Shown here piece after piece: positions 1 to 13,610 of a stretch of 64,000 bases of DNA. The DNA is from Exaiptasia diaphana (taxonomy: Eukaryota > Cnidaria > Anthozoa > Actiniaria > Aiptasiidae): positions 111,244 through 175,243 of the forward strand of contig NW_018384245.1 of NCBI RefSeq assembly GCF_001417965.1, given 5' to 3'. The notes beneath the pieces were generated by a model. That model saw only the letters and a program-made list of their open reading frames with translations, was not told the origin of the DNA and did not search any database. The position numbers and the translations under genes are program-made. Every line of letters begins with the position of its first letter. Within the stretch, counting starts at the first letter, position 1.

Positions 1-1430
1 GCCTTGAACTTACTTATTTTTCGACATGGTTCTTATAAGGATTTAAATGATATCCGCAAAGATTCATATAAATATTAAAAGTCGGCAGTTGAGTCAAATC
101 AGAGCTTTAAAACTTAACAGCGGATTACTTTCACATGAAATATTATTGTTGTTTTCTTTCTTTCATTTTTTTTTAATGTCTTTAAAAGCGGGAAAAGCGT
201 TGAAAAGTGATGGTAACTTCGAGAAGGTAGTGTATCCATGAGACCTAATATTCCTATGTTTAAAAGTCTACTTATCTATTAATTCTCTCCATAGCTTTAA
301 ATCATGCAACTTTTCTGTTTTGCGTGTTAGATCCTATCACTATGAAATGCAAATACGAATATAGTTATGGTGTATGCTCACTGTTGCTAATTCTCACTAC
401 AAAGATTTTCTCCAAATTTTTGATCATTTATTTTCTTGAAAAATCGCTGATTTGCATAAACCGTCTAAAGTGCCATAACTAGGTGGCAAATGATTATGCA
501 GCTGTAGTGTGAACTAACAAAATCGACACTGCTCCAATCAAAACAATTAGCGTTGAAGGTATACTTCTCTGAAACAACAAACACAGTGCCAAGTGGTAAA
601 ACAAAATATAAGAAAACAAATCATGCGGTTGAAGTAATTGGCTTTCTGTCTGACCCATGGACTTTTTTAATTTGTGGCGACAAAANATTGTGCGCCTTCA
701 CTATCTTGTTTTTTTTTTATCGTTTCTTATTAAACCAAGAAAAACCATGAAAACTTAAGCGTGAAACTGACAGTACAAAGACCTATTTGTTAGGATAAGA
801 CGGGATAAATGGAACAATCTATGTNAGAATGGTTTTGAGGTATACATTTGTTTGGAACCCACGATATGATAGGGAAAANCACCTAACAGTAAGTCCAAAC
901 TCGAAGAACAACACATCATAAATAGCACAAATATTTCCATTTGGACATGAAATATTTAAAATTTGAGTTAATAATTATTTTTTTAATAAAGAGCTATTGA
1001 TTAGAATTCAATATTTTTATTTTAGGAAATTAAATTGTCTAATGCAATATGTGTACAATCATAGTTTTAACTCGAAAAACAAACAAGCTGTAACCTTTAG
1101 TTAGAGTCCAAATCACGAATAGTGGGATCAACTGATAAGTACAAATACTAAGATATATCTACATGAATTTATACAAGTTCAGCGGTTGGAAGACTTAGAA
1201 AACTGCAACATTTAAATAGGCAAACACATTAACATTTAGTTTCAGATGGTCCAACTGCGGTTCGGACAAACTTTGTTCTGGATTGTTAATCACTGTATTT
1301 TAATAGTTATGAAATTTAGTGCAGATATGATGTTTGNTAGTGTATGTGGGAGGTATTAATCCAATGGCAACGCAACTCGAAGATTGAATAAAAACTAAAC
1401 GTGGCTCCTAAATAACCGATTGTTTTTTTT

Positions 1431-1575
1431 AATGACTTCATTTTCATCATTTTCTTTTTTCGTTCCTTAGTTTCTTTCATTCTTCCATTCATTAACCAGC
1501 AGTTTATTCTTTCATTTCGTCTTTCAGTAATTCATATTTTCAATTCATTCATTTAGACTTCTTTCATTCATTTCG
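1431..1575. repeat. TTCATT-rich low-complexity tract
   Basis: About 145 bases of pyrimidine-rich sequence with many irregular TTCATT and TTTCATTC units. It has no coding potential and no clear period. Confidence 0.6.
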
Positions 1576-1720
1576 CTTTCTTGTGATATGGTAATTAATT
1601 TATTGTCTCAAAATGTCGTGCATGCATTTCTTCCATATTGTATGATTGCACCTTATGTCCAGTTCAGTAAAGTTTAATTAAGAACTGATCGAGATGTACA
1701 AGTATCATATGTGTATTAAG

Positions 1721-1830
1721 CCTCGTTCACTCTAGTGCGTTTTCGTACCTTTTTTGCTGTGTTCTCCATCTTCAAGGCAATCAAAAACAATACACTAAAA
1801 GGCTACGAAAATGCATCAGTGTGAGCAAGG
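1721..1830. repeat. Inverted-repeat hairpin, MITE-like
   Basis: Two arms of about 34 bases (1721-1754 and 1797-1830) are imperfect reverse complements and enclose a loop of about 42 bases. The size and AT-rich surroundings fit a short foldback or MITE remnant. No target-site duplication was clear. Confidence 0.55.
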
Positions 1831-4350
1831 TCATCGATAAGAGTTGCATTCTTTTATCAACAAGTTACATTTTCCGTCCTCGCATTGCAAGGTGCCATAT
1901 TTTTTCATGGTTTCGCCTGCTCGCACAATTCAACCTTCTGTTTATTCCTTCTCCAGTATATATTTATTTCCAGCGGCGAAAAGCATCATGTTTTCTTTTT
2001 CTGATTCCACGGAGACTTTTGATCGTGTTTTGATAAATGTTAGTTATGTAAACAAAGTAGTAACTATAGTTACTATGTACAATTAAAGCGGTTCGCTCTG
2101 TTAAAAAGTCGGGGGATTTTTTGTTTGTTTGTAAGATGAAATGATAACGACATGGAGAGTTTCTTATATCATCTAGTGGAAACAATGCCATAGTAACGGT
2201 CATTAGAAATTGTTGTTTTTACATTACATAATGCACGCATAGGTTTAGGACTAACTACAAACAGAGCGCCCGATGATCAAAGCAGTTGTCATCATGAGAT
2301 GAATTTAACTGTTCAAAGTCGGCTCTATCTTGAAAGTTGTTATATAAACAAACTGTCTTCCACCCTGCACACTAAAAAGTCTCTTGGCAGCTTAATCAGT
2401 GTAATCGATTTTGCTTTTCCGTCCTCCTCCTCCGTATAGTCGGTCTGATAGTACGGTGACTGGCAAAAACGCTTGACAGCCACAAAAGGAGGTTTATGAT
2501 ATCGAGATCTTCGGAATAACTTCTTATTTTGTAACNAGTCTCCAATCCGGACAACGCCAAAGTACTTAGGAGAAGGACGACCATCAAGATATCTTTCGAA
2601 GTGAGGCTTTTTCAAAAGATAAAATCACTGATTTTCACTAAGGTAAAAATATTATTCAGAATGCATGGCTATATAGCATCATCTTTATTAATACGTCTTC
2701 AATCATTATCGAGTTGATATAAGATATGAAATGTCTCTCTTTAAGTTAACTGTACCATCGGTGGCGGTAATGAAAACTGAAAGACAAACTGAGTGTTTCT
2801 GAATAACAAGAAACAAAACTGGCTCCCAGCATACCTAATTGTTGTCAGANCCGCAAAACTGAAATGAAATTCCCCATCACATTGCACAGCTCGTTATGTC
2901 TTCCCAGCAAAAATAGCTTGTTGGTGTTGGAGTTTTTCCATTTANATANAGCAGCTGTTTTAAAAAACTTGATTCTGAATACTACTTTTCCCAGACTGAA
3001 ATGCATTGTTTTTGTTACTTGGGCTCAGTGTTAATTGTGCCGCAAAATTACGTTTTTACAAACTAAATCAGTAAAATCTTCCGTGACTGCATGGAGATGT
3101 CCGGAATAGTTAATATGAAAAGCAAGACTTTTTTATAAAAGCGAATCCTTTCCTTAAGTTTCACTGAGCTTTATTCACCATTTATTTGTTTTCCTAAAAT
3201 TTACGAATTATTTGTAAAAATGAGAAAAGACATCGCCATGGCAAATTGGCGACCAGTTAACGTTGCTCAGTGAGCACTCTAGTGAACTGCAACAAGTTCT
3301 CTCAAAGTTGCCGATTGCAGGCTCACAGACGTTTCCAGCAAGGAATAAAACGTGGGTGAATAAGGTTGATCAATGAAGGACTGAGCATCTCACATTTTAT
3401 CATATTAAGGCGGAAATAGTTTCTGTTAAAAATTACGCACGTTCCCATTAGCTGCCATTAGAGACTCTGGTGCACAATATCTCTTTATAATAATAAAGAC
3501 GTTTTAATCATTCAATCACACTGATCGCTATAATAACAGAAGCAATGCGATAAAACAAACGTATGATTATTTAACTGAACGGAATTAAAATTCAATTTAC
3601 TCAATTCACTTATTACTGCTATCAGAGTCGCGAGTTGGCGAATTGTCTCTCTCAGAATCGCCAGAAAAGCAGTATTCGCGCTCTCTCCGTTAGGACAGGG
3701 GCCGAAGTGAGACTGCCCTTGATTAGCTCTAATGTGATACGTTTTTAATGCCGATCTTTTTAAAGAAGCCATTTTAATACCAATGTCAGTTAAACAACTA
3801 TTATTGCTTTGGCAGATTATATAGGATTTTGATACAATAATATTTTAGAAGGAATTGTACATAGATACAGTTTGATAGTACAATTGGACTAGGTGTTGTG
3901 ACTCCACGATTCATAGATATTCATCATGAATTTTATAAATATCACATGAAATCATCAAATATACACTTGAATTTTGTCTCACGTTTTATATATTAGGAAA
4001 ACAACGAATCAAGAAACTCAAGAGACATAATTCGTCAATGATAGCTGTATCAGTGAAATAAGCGATGATTCTAGAACAATTCATCAAATTCTGCGACGCA
4101 CCACTCATACGACCTCACACGTACCTTAACTTTTTATCGATTTCTTTAACGTGGAGATCTTTAACAAAAATATAAAGAAATAAGATAACTCCGGAATTAA
4201 AGAAATTACTGTATAAAGAAACAATACGACAAAAATGGATTAGCATTAAAGGCAAGAAACTTGAGAAGAAAAGGAGAAATGATAAGAAACTATATCAGAA
4301 AGGTGTAAATATTGTTCTCTTTGGTGGAAAAACGAAGATCAGTGACGTGA

Positions 4351-4373
4351 TTTATATATAATAATAATAATAG
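4351..4373. repeat. TA/ATA simple repeat
   Basis: Short (TA)n then (ATA)n microsatellite. Nearly pure A/T sequence follows at about 4441-4490. Such tracts often mark the 3' tail of a retroposed element, but no body is recognisable upstream. Confidence 0.5.
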
Positions 4374-5536
4374 TTTATTCAGTTCCCTTGTAGTAAAAAT
4401 ACTAAATCAACAAACTGAAGAGATATAAAATTGATATGTACAGTATTAAAAATAAGAAAATATTATATTATAATATATTATATTAGAAAAATAATTAAGA
4501 TTCAGTTCAAATATTTGGACATGAAAACGTCCTCTGGTCTTTTAGTTTTTTTAACATCGTGTTATTTGAGAATAGAAATACAAAAAGAATGAAGTAGGAA
4601 ATGATAAATGGCATAAATAGTCCAAGATGATCGCAATAAAATTAAAAAAGCTAAGGTTATTAAAGTACAAACATTCTTGAATGATATGTGTCTAGCTAAT
4701 CTGACAGCAGATAGATGTATTCACGTCAAAATTTACATCGTATTTCACTCAGAGACTGTAATCTTGTCAAATGCAGTAGTTATATCATTTTTTTAAAGAT
4801 TAAAAAGTTCCTGCATTGTTTATATTCCAAAAATACCTGATTGGCGGCATATTTCGCAACAGAAAGCTTATTTATAGTAAATGCTTGAATATTATCGCTG
4901 CGCCAGTTAAAACAGTACTGTAAGTTTATTTCCTCGAAAATTCCACGCTCGCGAAAAACCGCAATATATATATAACACATCGATTATCAACACTTATTAG
5001 AAATAAGCTACCATTTGCAAATGGAACAAAACAGCAGACGATAACAATAACACAATTTGATTTTCGGTTTTTTGGAAGAACTATATTTTCCTTTGTCATC
5101 TGTGGGATAACATCATGTAAATATCCGTTCCAAAAATCTCCAAATCTCTAGCAGTGTTCTCCATGTATTGTGTTGAAATAACCGGAAATAATATATTGGC
5201 CTAAAAGATATTATGGAATGTTAATTGCACATATAGTTGCAGATAGCCTTTATTCATTTCTTGCCAGACGACTGAGATGATAACACTTTCCATCTTTTGC
5301 CAAAAACTGGGATGAGATGAAAATAAATAAGGTAGGAAGAAACCCCTTTATTGAGACAAGACATGCGCTGTAACGTATTTTGCGATCTAGTTTATAGCAA
5401 ATTTTGGTATCTATTAGATTTCCATGTCAACAAATCAAAAATCAAAGCAAATGATCAATTCAAATCAATTACATATAGAAATTACTAGCAACTTTTTATT
5501 AAAAAAAGTATTTAAGGTCGAAAAGTAGTATGAATT

Positions 5537-5577
5537 TTTATTGTTATTATTATTAGTAGTATTATTATTCATTAGCA
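5537..5577. repeat. TTA/TAT trinucleotide repeat
   Basis: Irregular run of TTATTATTAG-type trinucleotides. Simple sequence with no coding role. Confidence 0.5.
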
Positions 5578-8500
5578 TCGAAAGTATATGACATAATGGT
5601 GTACAAGGCATATCATCAAAAGTGACAGAAAAGGAAAGCATTTTTCTTCTTTGTGGAGATGCACCAAAATATTTGTACGTGAAAAAGTATTTTGTTTTCA
5701 GAGATGACGATTCATCATTAATATGCATTTAATATATTTTAAAACAATTTGCACGGAAATAGCATGAGCGCTATGATTGGCTGATGTAAAGGGCTCGCGC
5801 CGTCTTATAATTGTGTAATAAATTTCCCCCATCTTACTCGCTGCTTACCAATTATGAATAGAATATATGTAATGCTTAGTCGTTGTTTGTAAATAGTTTA
5901 AATTCTGTACTACAAAGTAGGTAGCTATAAACTGCATTCATTAAAACGCTTTTTATGAAGCAGACTTTGCCACCAGCCCACAGACACTGACGATTTTCGG
6001 CCACTTGACATTGAGCTTTCTAATTGGTCCTTGAAATGTTTTGAGAAATGATGCTTCGTCAAATGCAAATCGTTGTTGAAATGCCATAAATCAGTTATTT
6101 CATTAATAAAATGAAAGTCGTATTTCGTACGTACCATATATGGTTTTCTGTGCTAATAGGTAACAGCTCAGTAGGTTTGGGAAGTTCACAAGCAGCACCA
6201 AAAACATGGGCCTTTCTAGGTATAATATGATCAGACTCTCCTAAATATAGCTTGTGTTTCATTAGTGACCATTAGTGCATAAACTGCTGCACGGAAAGAT
6301 TGTTTCACCACTTAAAAAGCCAGACCTACTCAAATGAGACATTTTTCCGAGATTCATTTTAATTGTCTTGGATACACCCTGTTGAACAATGTTTGTTGAT
6401 GGTAAGTAGTTAAAAAACGCTTTTTATTCTATCTTATTAACAGAAAGTCAACCGTGTGATGAGCAAAGAAAACAGTCTTTAAATGATTTTATACCATTCG
6501 AATTTGAATGGCTCGGAATGGCTCTATTATTAGTTTCATAAACATGTCGTCAATTGCCAACTATTGCAAGCACAGTGAATGCAAACACCATTAGATTCGG
6601 CTCACGCTGTGACACGAGCATAAGCTCCAAAAAATATAGATGTAGAGATTAAAAGGGACGACGAAGACATAATCTTAAGAATGCTGTTTTTCTTTGTTTC
6701 GTCTTTTCCCTTTAATTAGCTTATAGTGTTTTTTTTTTTCAATGCACGCTTGGCTTCATTGCTCAGTTTTTCTTTCATTCTCGTTTGTGCTCTGGGTGTT
6801 AACCGACGTAGTTTAGTTTTATGTGTTCAACCAGCGGAAACAAATTTGAGAAGTACAATGAACTGCAAACAAAAAATAGGCGAAGATCCCCAGCCAGCTA
6901 GACCGGCTATACTGCAGATCTAATATGCGATTAAAAATAACTTCCTGAGGCCGAAAACTTTCAGCTGATGAGAATTAGATTAATTGATTACTAACCTTTT
7001 TAATGAGTAGCTTGGACTTTACTTGTCTTCTCGCAGTAAGTGTTTCTGGCATTGCTCCTTCGCTTGACATTAACTTAAGTTAACTTATCTACTAGCTTGG
7101 CATGACATGTTAATCGATCCACACAAGCGAATCCCTCGTTGTTGCCTCAGGCAAGAAAGATTTCACTAAAGTTTGCCATCCTACCGTGTGTTTCTGGTGA
7201 CTTTTATCTCGGACTTTAGATTTTACGATTACATTATCTTTGCTGCACTGAAAGAAGACTGCCTTCTTCGCGAAAATAAAAGATATATTTAAAAGCTCTA
7301 GATAAAACTATCGGACATGTAGACGCGCCCGCGTCCGTCTGTGAAGTTTTCCCGCTCTTCTCACAATCGAATTACCCCTCAAATATGATTGGCTAATGAC
7401 TTCCGTCGCGTCGAGTACGGGTAGAGAGAATTTCATGTTCAATCATCAATTCCATATATAACAAAAAATGGAGGACAATAGAAGCAATTTTTATTCATGT
7501 TTTTGAACATTTTTTATGAGTAACTTTCTCCGGTGATACAAATTCGATGTTTCTAGTATGTCTGATCTGATGATGCCGTAAAAGAACCCCGATCGATACT
7601 TTCAGATAAATTTCAGGACCATTTTCTTTTATTTGTACTGACATAACTACACTATCTCTGACAAGGCGAGTTGTGATATACTTATCTCGGTATTATTATC
7701 ATTCTATTATTATCCTGGTAACATTCTTTACTTATTAGTTATTGACCTCGGAGGAGACAACGTAAAGGCTTCCGCATATGTACGTGTTTAGTTCTTGGTT
7801 CTCAATTTTGATCTGCATTGCATTTTGGGTAGAATTAAGGCACCATGGTGTTGAGTTCTGTATGAAGGCTGAAGTTTCAAATTATACTTAAATTTTATTC
7901 AATTTCTAGCAGTCTTAGCAGTAAAACTGTATTTTTATGCATTCTATTGTTAGTTGTGTTTATTTTATATGAAATATTTTGGGGCTAAAACACAAATTGT
8001 CTAGTAATTCTAGATATCAAACCGCAGGGACAGATTTAGCGAGAACTTTGCCTTGAAACAGGGCGTCATAAATTTTATATGGTCATTCCTGTGTTACATC
8101 AGTTTTAACTCCCACGCTATATTCAATAATTTAGTGACCAAAAAAATTCAAGTGATATGTGATATCGGCGATGAGAGTGTGCTGTGATCGGATGGTCGTA
8201 GCATGAGGTGATACAACGTTTGTTTTTCTTCTCAAGAGCAGATTCTTGTGTGAGATAAAGACTATTGTTTGTTTTATACACGGAATGCATCGAAAAGTCA
8301 CGCGAGTAAAACTCCGATGACTTGAACTGAATAAAAGTTTGATCAAAATATATTTACGATCTTTCTATCTAGAAAACTATCTGCATGGCACGGCTGCAGA
8401 TTTCAAATTTTACGAGCAAATTAAGCGTATATGAAACTTGCGTTGACCAGTGTATTTTAAAAACTTGCGGCAGCCCTCGAGTTTCTTTTAATTTCAGTTT

Positions 8501-10604
8501 TTATCGTCCGGAAAAGCTTGATGGATACATACCAAGTATCATGACATAGAAGCATTTATTATACTCATCGATACTTCTCTGTATAAAGTCTTTCTCGAAA
8601 TTTAATACGGCTGTTTGTTAACTGCTAGTGTTTTGAATTTTGGGAGACTTGTTAAAGATGGCTACAGACATTGTGTTCGAAAGCCCGAGTGAGGGATGAG
8701 ATCGGATAATTCTATCAATCATTTATGAATTCTAAGTCTAAATATTCGCTTTCCATTACCCATATGCAATATAAAACTTAATTGATCATGTCATGGAGAC
8801 CTACCATCTGTTACTGTTAGTTTGAGAGTATTTTGTTCCCATAGTATTCATAAAAACACAGGATAGACATGATAATAATCTCGGCTTCACCTTCTGACAA
8901 TACTATCCGGTGTTTTTCAGACTTCTGACAGAACCACACAAATATTGTAGGTTAAATTTGATATGTTTGTAGGGGGCGAAGAACGACCTCTCAATGCAAT
9001 CCCTAGAGTTATACCTATTTGTTTATTTAGTATATAAACTTAATATGCCTTGGATGATGACTTAAAGGTGTTAACAGTGAGAAACGATTTTTGCGATTCT
9101 TTTCAGCTTTTTCTGATTGAAATTGGGCTGAGGGGTGTTTTCACAGGCGGCTTTTGGTGTGAAGAGCGTGAGACTGTAAAACACTTGGATAACTAGTGCA
9201 CATAATCTATAAAGAAGCCCTTTGAAAATTACAAAATAATACTCATAGATTTTTTAAGAAATAAAAATAAAACTGACATGAAAATGTGTTTGAAAAGAAA
9301 GAGACAGCTACGACAAAAATAGACTACGGCAGTTCTTGATAGACGTATCAATGTAATGACCGTAATTGACGATAATACTCAAGACCAACTCGTAGCAAAA
9401 GCTGACCATTGTTCGTTTATTTGGATATTCCAGTCAGACTTTAAATATAGATAGGATAAAAGCCTAGAGGTTTTTATACTTAAAGAAAATGCTTGTCACA
9501 GACCAACCATGTGTCAGAGCAACCATACTGAACATAGCCTGAGGCAATTTTATACGCAAGATGTCAGTCGCACATATATACTGGCTCAGTCTGAATCATT
9601 TATGAGTATAAACATGAATTTGCTAGTTTCTCATCTGAGTTGGCAACTTTAAGTTCTAAAAGAGGCGTTGTTTGGCACAGAAGGTATCACAACGAGTTTT
9701 CAGCCACTTTAGTTTTCTATCACCACCAGTAAATATTACATATATAGTTGACAAGAGTTGGCGCTTTTATCTCAACCAGGAGTTATTCAGGACTTTTGCT
9801 AAAGCGCTTATCTTGATGGTCTACTTGATGAGCGACCGGATTCACGCATTCATTGAAAAACAAGTACACGTCCCAGTACACTTTGGACTCGATTTGTTTC
9901 AACAGAGTTAATAGAGGCAGCCTTAAAGGCTTTAAAAGTTTACAGGCATATTGATCAGTTGTGTGACTGTTTTTTGCTTATACAGATTGTTGAATGCATT
10001 ATATTCAGTAGGGTAAGTCATATTTGTCATTTTCACGCTGTTTTATAGACTATCTGTTTTATACCGTTATTTTCTTTCGTCTTTTATTGATTGTATTAAC
10101 CGCCGGGGATCGAAAAATCTTACACAATCTTTGAATTGTGCTCTTAAATATTAAAAAAACTCATCAGTATAGCATCTTTTTTTTATTTTGACAATGACTA
10201 AAACATTTCATTTATCATTGGACTCCTCTTTGAAGTTAAATTGCTGATACAATTTTCAATAATTCATATATATTTATCTAGCATGATAAATTCACGATTA
10301 AACATTATATTATATGCGGTACATACTATTAGTAGCCTGTTTTTTATGCTGCATGCAAAGCAGTCTGGGGAGAAAATTCCGGATGCAACGCGTATTCTTC
10401 AGTCAGATAGTGAATAAAGTTTCCCTAAAGTATAGGCCATATGTAACAGTTTCTTGGATTGGCTCAATAACAAGTTATTTATATGATAATGGCCTTGGGA
10501 GACGCATTGTGGGAACCTAATCTAATATACCGCAGCGTTTTCGTCAACATTAACAGTTTATAATTGAGATCAAATATTATTAACGAGAAGACTATATTGA
10601 CACA

Positions 10605-10623
10605 TTTTTTTCTCTTCATGCAG
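10605..10623 (+). promoter_or_regulatory. Probable 3' splice site before GPCR start
   Basis: A T-rich tract ends in a CAG 23 bases before the GPCR start codon. It looks like a good acceptor, so the mRNA probably has an upstream 5' untranslated exon that was not located. The coding part stays uninterrupted. Confidence 0.5.
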
Positions 10624-10645
10624 AGTTCAAGTGGCTCTGGCTAAT

Positions 10646-11752
10646 ATGGTAACCGTAGAGCAAAACATAACAAAAAATTTGTCAACAAGGGTGCCTGTGC
10701 AAGTCAATTTAACAAGCAGCAGTGTCCCAGTCAGCATGGAATGGTTTCGCATAGTCAAACTATTCTTATATGTCACAATTTTCATCGTTAGTGCAGTAGG
10801 AAACTCCATTGTTTGTGCCATCATTCTACGACGAAAGAAAATGAAAACAGTCACCAACTATTTCATTCTCAACTTGGCAATTGCCGATTTGGCTTTAACG
10901 TGTATTTGTATTCCATTTGACATTCCAGTCCAAGAAATGAACTACGTATGGCCGTACGGTGGCTTTATGTGTAAAATACTGTACCCGCTACAAACTTTAG
11001 CACTGTTTGCTTCTATTTATACCCTGACAGCGGTGAGTTTGACGAGGTACTGGGCCATCGTCAAGCCTTTAAGGGTCCAACTCAGCATCTCTAAGACAAA
11101 GTTTGTTATATTGATAATCTGGCTGGGTTCTCTTGTCCCTATTGTTCCTTATGTTAATTCACTGGAACTGAAAAAGAATGAATGTGATGAGAGATGGAAA
11201 AGTAACAATATGAGATCTACGTATACCGTATGTCTGTTTGTATTTCAATATGTACTACCACTATCAATTATCGCCACGGCATATACAGGAATCGCGATGG
11301 AGATGCGGAAAAGAGAGACCGCTAGATCAGAACACTGCCCTGTAAGACAGTTACAGGTTCAAGAAACTCGCAAAGTCGTTAAAATGCTTCTAGTTGTGAC
11401 TATTGTGTTTGCGCTCTGCGTGCTACCAAACAATATCATGTGGTTATGGCTGGATTTTGGGCAAGCAGATAAAAAAATTACATACTTTTATGAGCTTTTA
11501 GCTTTTTGTCAGATTGTGACTTTTGCTAATAGTGCAGCAAATCCCATTTGTTACACTGCATTAAATGAAAATTATAGAAGAGAATTCAAAAGATTCTTTA
11601 TGGGATTGTTCTGCAAGAACAAATCAGCGAGAATGTTTTTCCGTTTAAACACGTTCACAACATCAACACGTCCGTCAACAAAATCCATCGCTAGAACGGA
11701 CGAAAATGCGAACGGCATGAGAAATGGTAACAGCTCACTACCAATGATTTGA
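10646..11752 (+). CDS. Class A GPCR, neuropeptide-receptor-like
   Basis: 368-residue seven-helix receptor in one uninterrupted frame. The ATG at 10646 is chosen because the frame upstream has no ATG before the likely splice acceptor. The N-terminus carries several N-x-S/T sites. Visible landmarks: TM1 GN; TM2 LAIAD (Asp2.50); the Cys before TM3 and CDERW in the second outer loop (disulfide pair); TRY at the cytoplasmic end of TM3 in place of DRY; Trp in TM4; Pro in TM5; CVLP in TM6 where CWLP is usual; NPICY in TM7; then helix 8, an F-x-x-F-F stretch and a Ser/Thr-rich tail. The TVTNYFILNLAIADL stretch is typical of peptide receptors (NPY, tachykinin, galanin and allatostatin types). The ligand cannot be named. 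It should act at the plasma membrane through G proteins. A candidate AATAAA lies at 12149. Confidence 0.9.
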   Translation: MVTVEQNITKNLSTRVPVQVNLTSSSVPVSMEWFRIVKLFLYVTIFIVSAVGNSIVCAIILRRKKMKTVTNYFILNLAIADLALTCICIPFDIPVQEMNYVWPYGGFMCKILYPLQTLALFASIYTLTAVSLTRYWAIVKPLRVQLSISKTKFVILIIWLGSLVPIVPYVNSLELKKNECDERWKSNNMRSTYTVCLFVFQYVLPLSIIATAYTGIAMEMRKRETARSEHCPVRQLQVQETRKVVKMLLVVTIVFALCVLPNNIMWLWLDFGQADKKITYFYELLAFCQIVTFANSAANPICYTALNENYRREFKRFFMGLFCKNKSARMFFRLNTFTTSTRPSTKSIARTDENANGMRNGNSSLPMI

Positions 11753-12148
11753 AGACTTGTTCACTATTTGATACTCTCCACAAGGCGTAAATTACGGGAA
11801 AGTAGCGTAAAAATCAATACATGATCAATCCTAGCACTATATCCCAGACGTCCTTGTACAGACTTGCTTATAACTGTTATAAAGAACATGCAAGAACCTG
11901 GGCCACAGCAGGTTGTTTGTCTGCGGGGCCGAATTCACATGAATATATTGCAAGTTCAAGTTAGTCTACGTTAATTAGGCCTGTGTACTTGTCAGTAATA
12001 GATCTATTACTCGAGTTAATCAATTGAAAACCATTGCTTTTGCGGCCTGCTGGCAAACGTGGTCAGCGACTGACCCAAAATAGAACAACCTGCTAATTAT
12101 GGTTTCTAGTAAATCTTATCATAATAGAGGATACTCAACATCGATTCA

Positions 12149-12154
12149 AATAAA
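12149..12154 (+). terminator. Candidate poly(A) signal of the GPCR
   Basis: AATAAA about 400 bases after the GPCR stop codon at 11752, and the first good match seen downstream. Inferred only from motif and position. Confidence 0.35.
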
Positions 12155-12647
12155 TGTGAATGGTCGAAAGATTAAATGCGAAAAAAGTGAAGTGCTGAAC
12201 ATTAGAATGGATTTACACTAAGACTTCCATTCCATATTCCCTATACAGTTTTTTATACAAAAGAGGGCTCTGGGATTCTAAGTCGCGAATGACTTTCGAA
12301 TATCACTGTGAATCTCTCTTCTTGGGCTTCCTGTGTACACAATTGGGAGTGGCGAGAGCGGCTCCGGTTTTTGGTCGCTAGTCCCCTCTCTCAAAGCTGT
12401 TACAAAGGTAGCCCAATGAAGGATTTCGATAAATCATCAAATTTTCTCACATTTCAACTATTCATTCATCATTTAATGTGACCTAATCGCGAACTTTGAA
12501 ATATTTCTTACCAGGTCCTCTTGTATTAATTTGTCTCAAATCTCATTATGCTGAATGATTTGAAATTCCGAAAACCTGAAATCCTTGATAAAAACTCCTT
12601 TTGTTCACCCTTTTTCCCATTGTCGGACATTAAACATCACGCAACAG

Positions 12648-12989
12648 TAGAGTGACCGCACTTAATCCGTGCAACTGTACAGACTAAATAGTTCTATGTA
12701 GTTGTATTTAGTAATCAAGCATGCGGTACGCAAATTACATTGCATTGATACAAATGAAGCATTCAATACCGTCTTGCTTCAGGTTCACAAGTTAATACTA
12801 CTTAGAGAGAGCACAAGTTAATACTACTTAGATTTTGTATAGTTGCACGGATCAAGTGCGTTCACTCTATTGAATGCTTCATTTGTATCAATGCAATGTA
12901 ATTTGCGTACCGCATGCACGATCACTAAATACAACAAAAATAGAACTATTTAGTTTGTACAGTTGCACGGATTAAGTGCGATCACTCTA
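12648..12989. mobile_element. MITE-like foldback element with TA ends
   Basis: Long imperfect inverted arms (12648-12768 and 12869-12989, about 120 bases each) begin TAGAGTGA and end TCACTCTA. The terminal TA on both sides could be a TA target duplication of Tc1/mariner-type elements. No transposase is present, so it would be non-autonomous. The 100-base centre contains a 22-base direct repeat (about 12786 and 12811) and a third copy of the terminal sequence at 12838-12868, which suggests nesting or internal rearrangement. Confidence 0.75.
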
Positions 12990-13499
12990 CATACAGTCGA
13001 CTAAAATATTTGTGTACATACAAGGTAAGCCTTACGGACCTTACGAGATGAATTGAAGAAATGAAGCCATTTGCAATGACTAAGGATGAATGATTTAACA
13101 TAATGGATTTGATCCCACCCACAACAGCACATAAAACAAACATTTGAAGAGTCCTCCTTTATTTAGAATCAAATACTTCAAAGCAGTGCCTAGAATACCA
13201 ATTTAGGGATTAAAAATTATTAGAAAAAGTCGATTAAAACACTAACGTTTATTATACTGGAAGAGATTGCTATTTTTGAAGTTGGTAAAATTCAGAAGCT
13301 TTGCTTTATGTCATCATTACAAACCATTGCAAGATCAATGATGAAATATTACGATTATTGTTGGCCCACAATTCCGTGGGGGTTGATTTTTATCGAGATT
13401 TACGAGCAAAGCATTAATCAAAGTATAGTCACATCCGTATTGTGCTAGAACACTGTATTTTTACAGTGGTGATTTTTGTCTATGGGGCAATCAAAAAGG

Positions 13500-13610
13500 A
13501 GCACAGAAATCCCAAATCAAAGACAGCATTGAGATCAATTGAACATTCTATATTGGCTAGATCGGAACTATAGCTTTTTGCCGTCCAATGTTTGGGATTC
13601 CTGTGTATAG
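13500..13610. repeat. Inverted-repeat hairpin
   Basis: Arms of about 28 bases near 13501-13528 and 13580-13609 are imperfect reverse complements; both contain an ATCCCAAA-type core. It may fall in the 3' untranslated region of the ATPase if the distal poly(A) signal at 13158 is used. Probably a small foldback element. Confidence 0.5.

Larger units (their letters stand above)
1..10604. other. Gene-free stretch, left flank
   Basis: I see no convincing exon here. The longest open frames are under 100 codons, lack recognisable motifs and are not chained by good splice sites. The sequence is AT-rich, with several single unresolved N bases between about 690 and 2960. It holds simple repeats and one hairpin, listed separately. 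Two GC-richer patches near 5,780-5,840 and 7,320-7,430 contain ATTGG/CCAAT-type boxes and CpGs. They could be promoters, but no transcript can be attached to them. Confidence 0.6.

Noticed and set aside
10314-10520. 68-codon frame starting with a hydrophobic, signal-peptide-like stretch just upstream of the first GPCR
   Set aside because: No Cys pattern, homology or splice link supports a secreted peptide. The rest of the frame looks random, so it is treated as chance.
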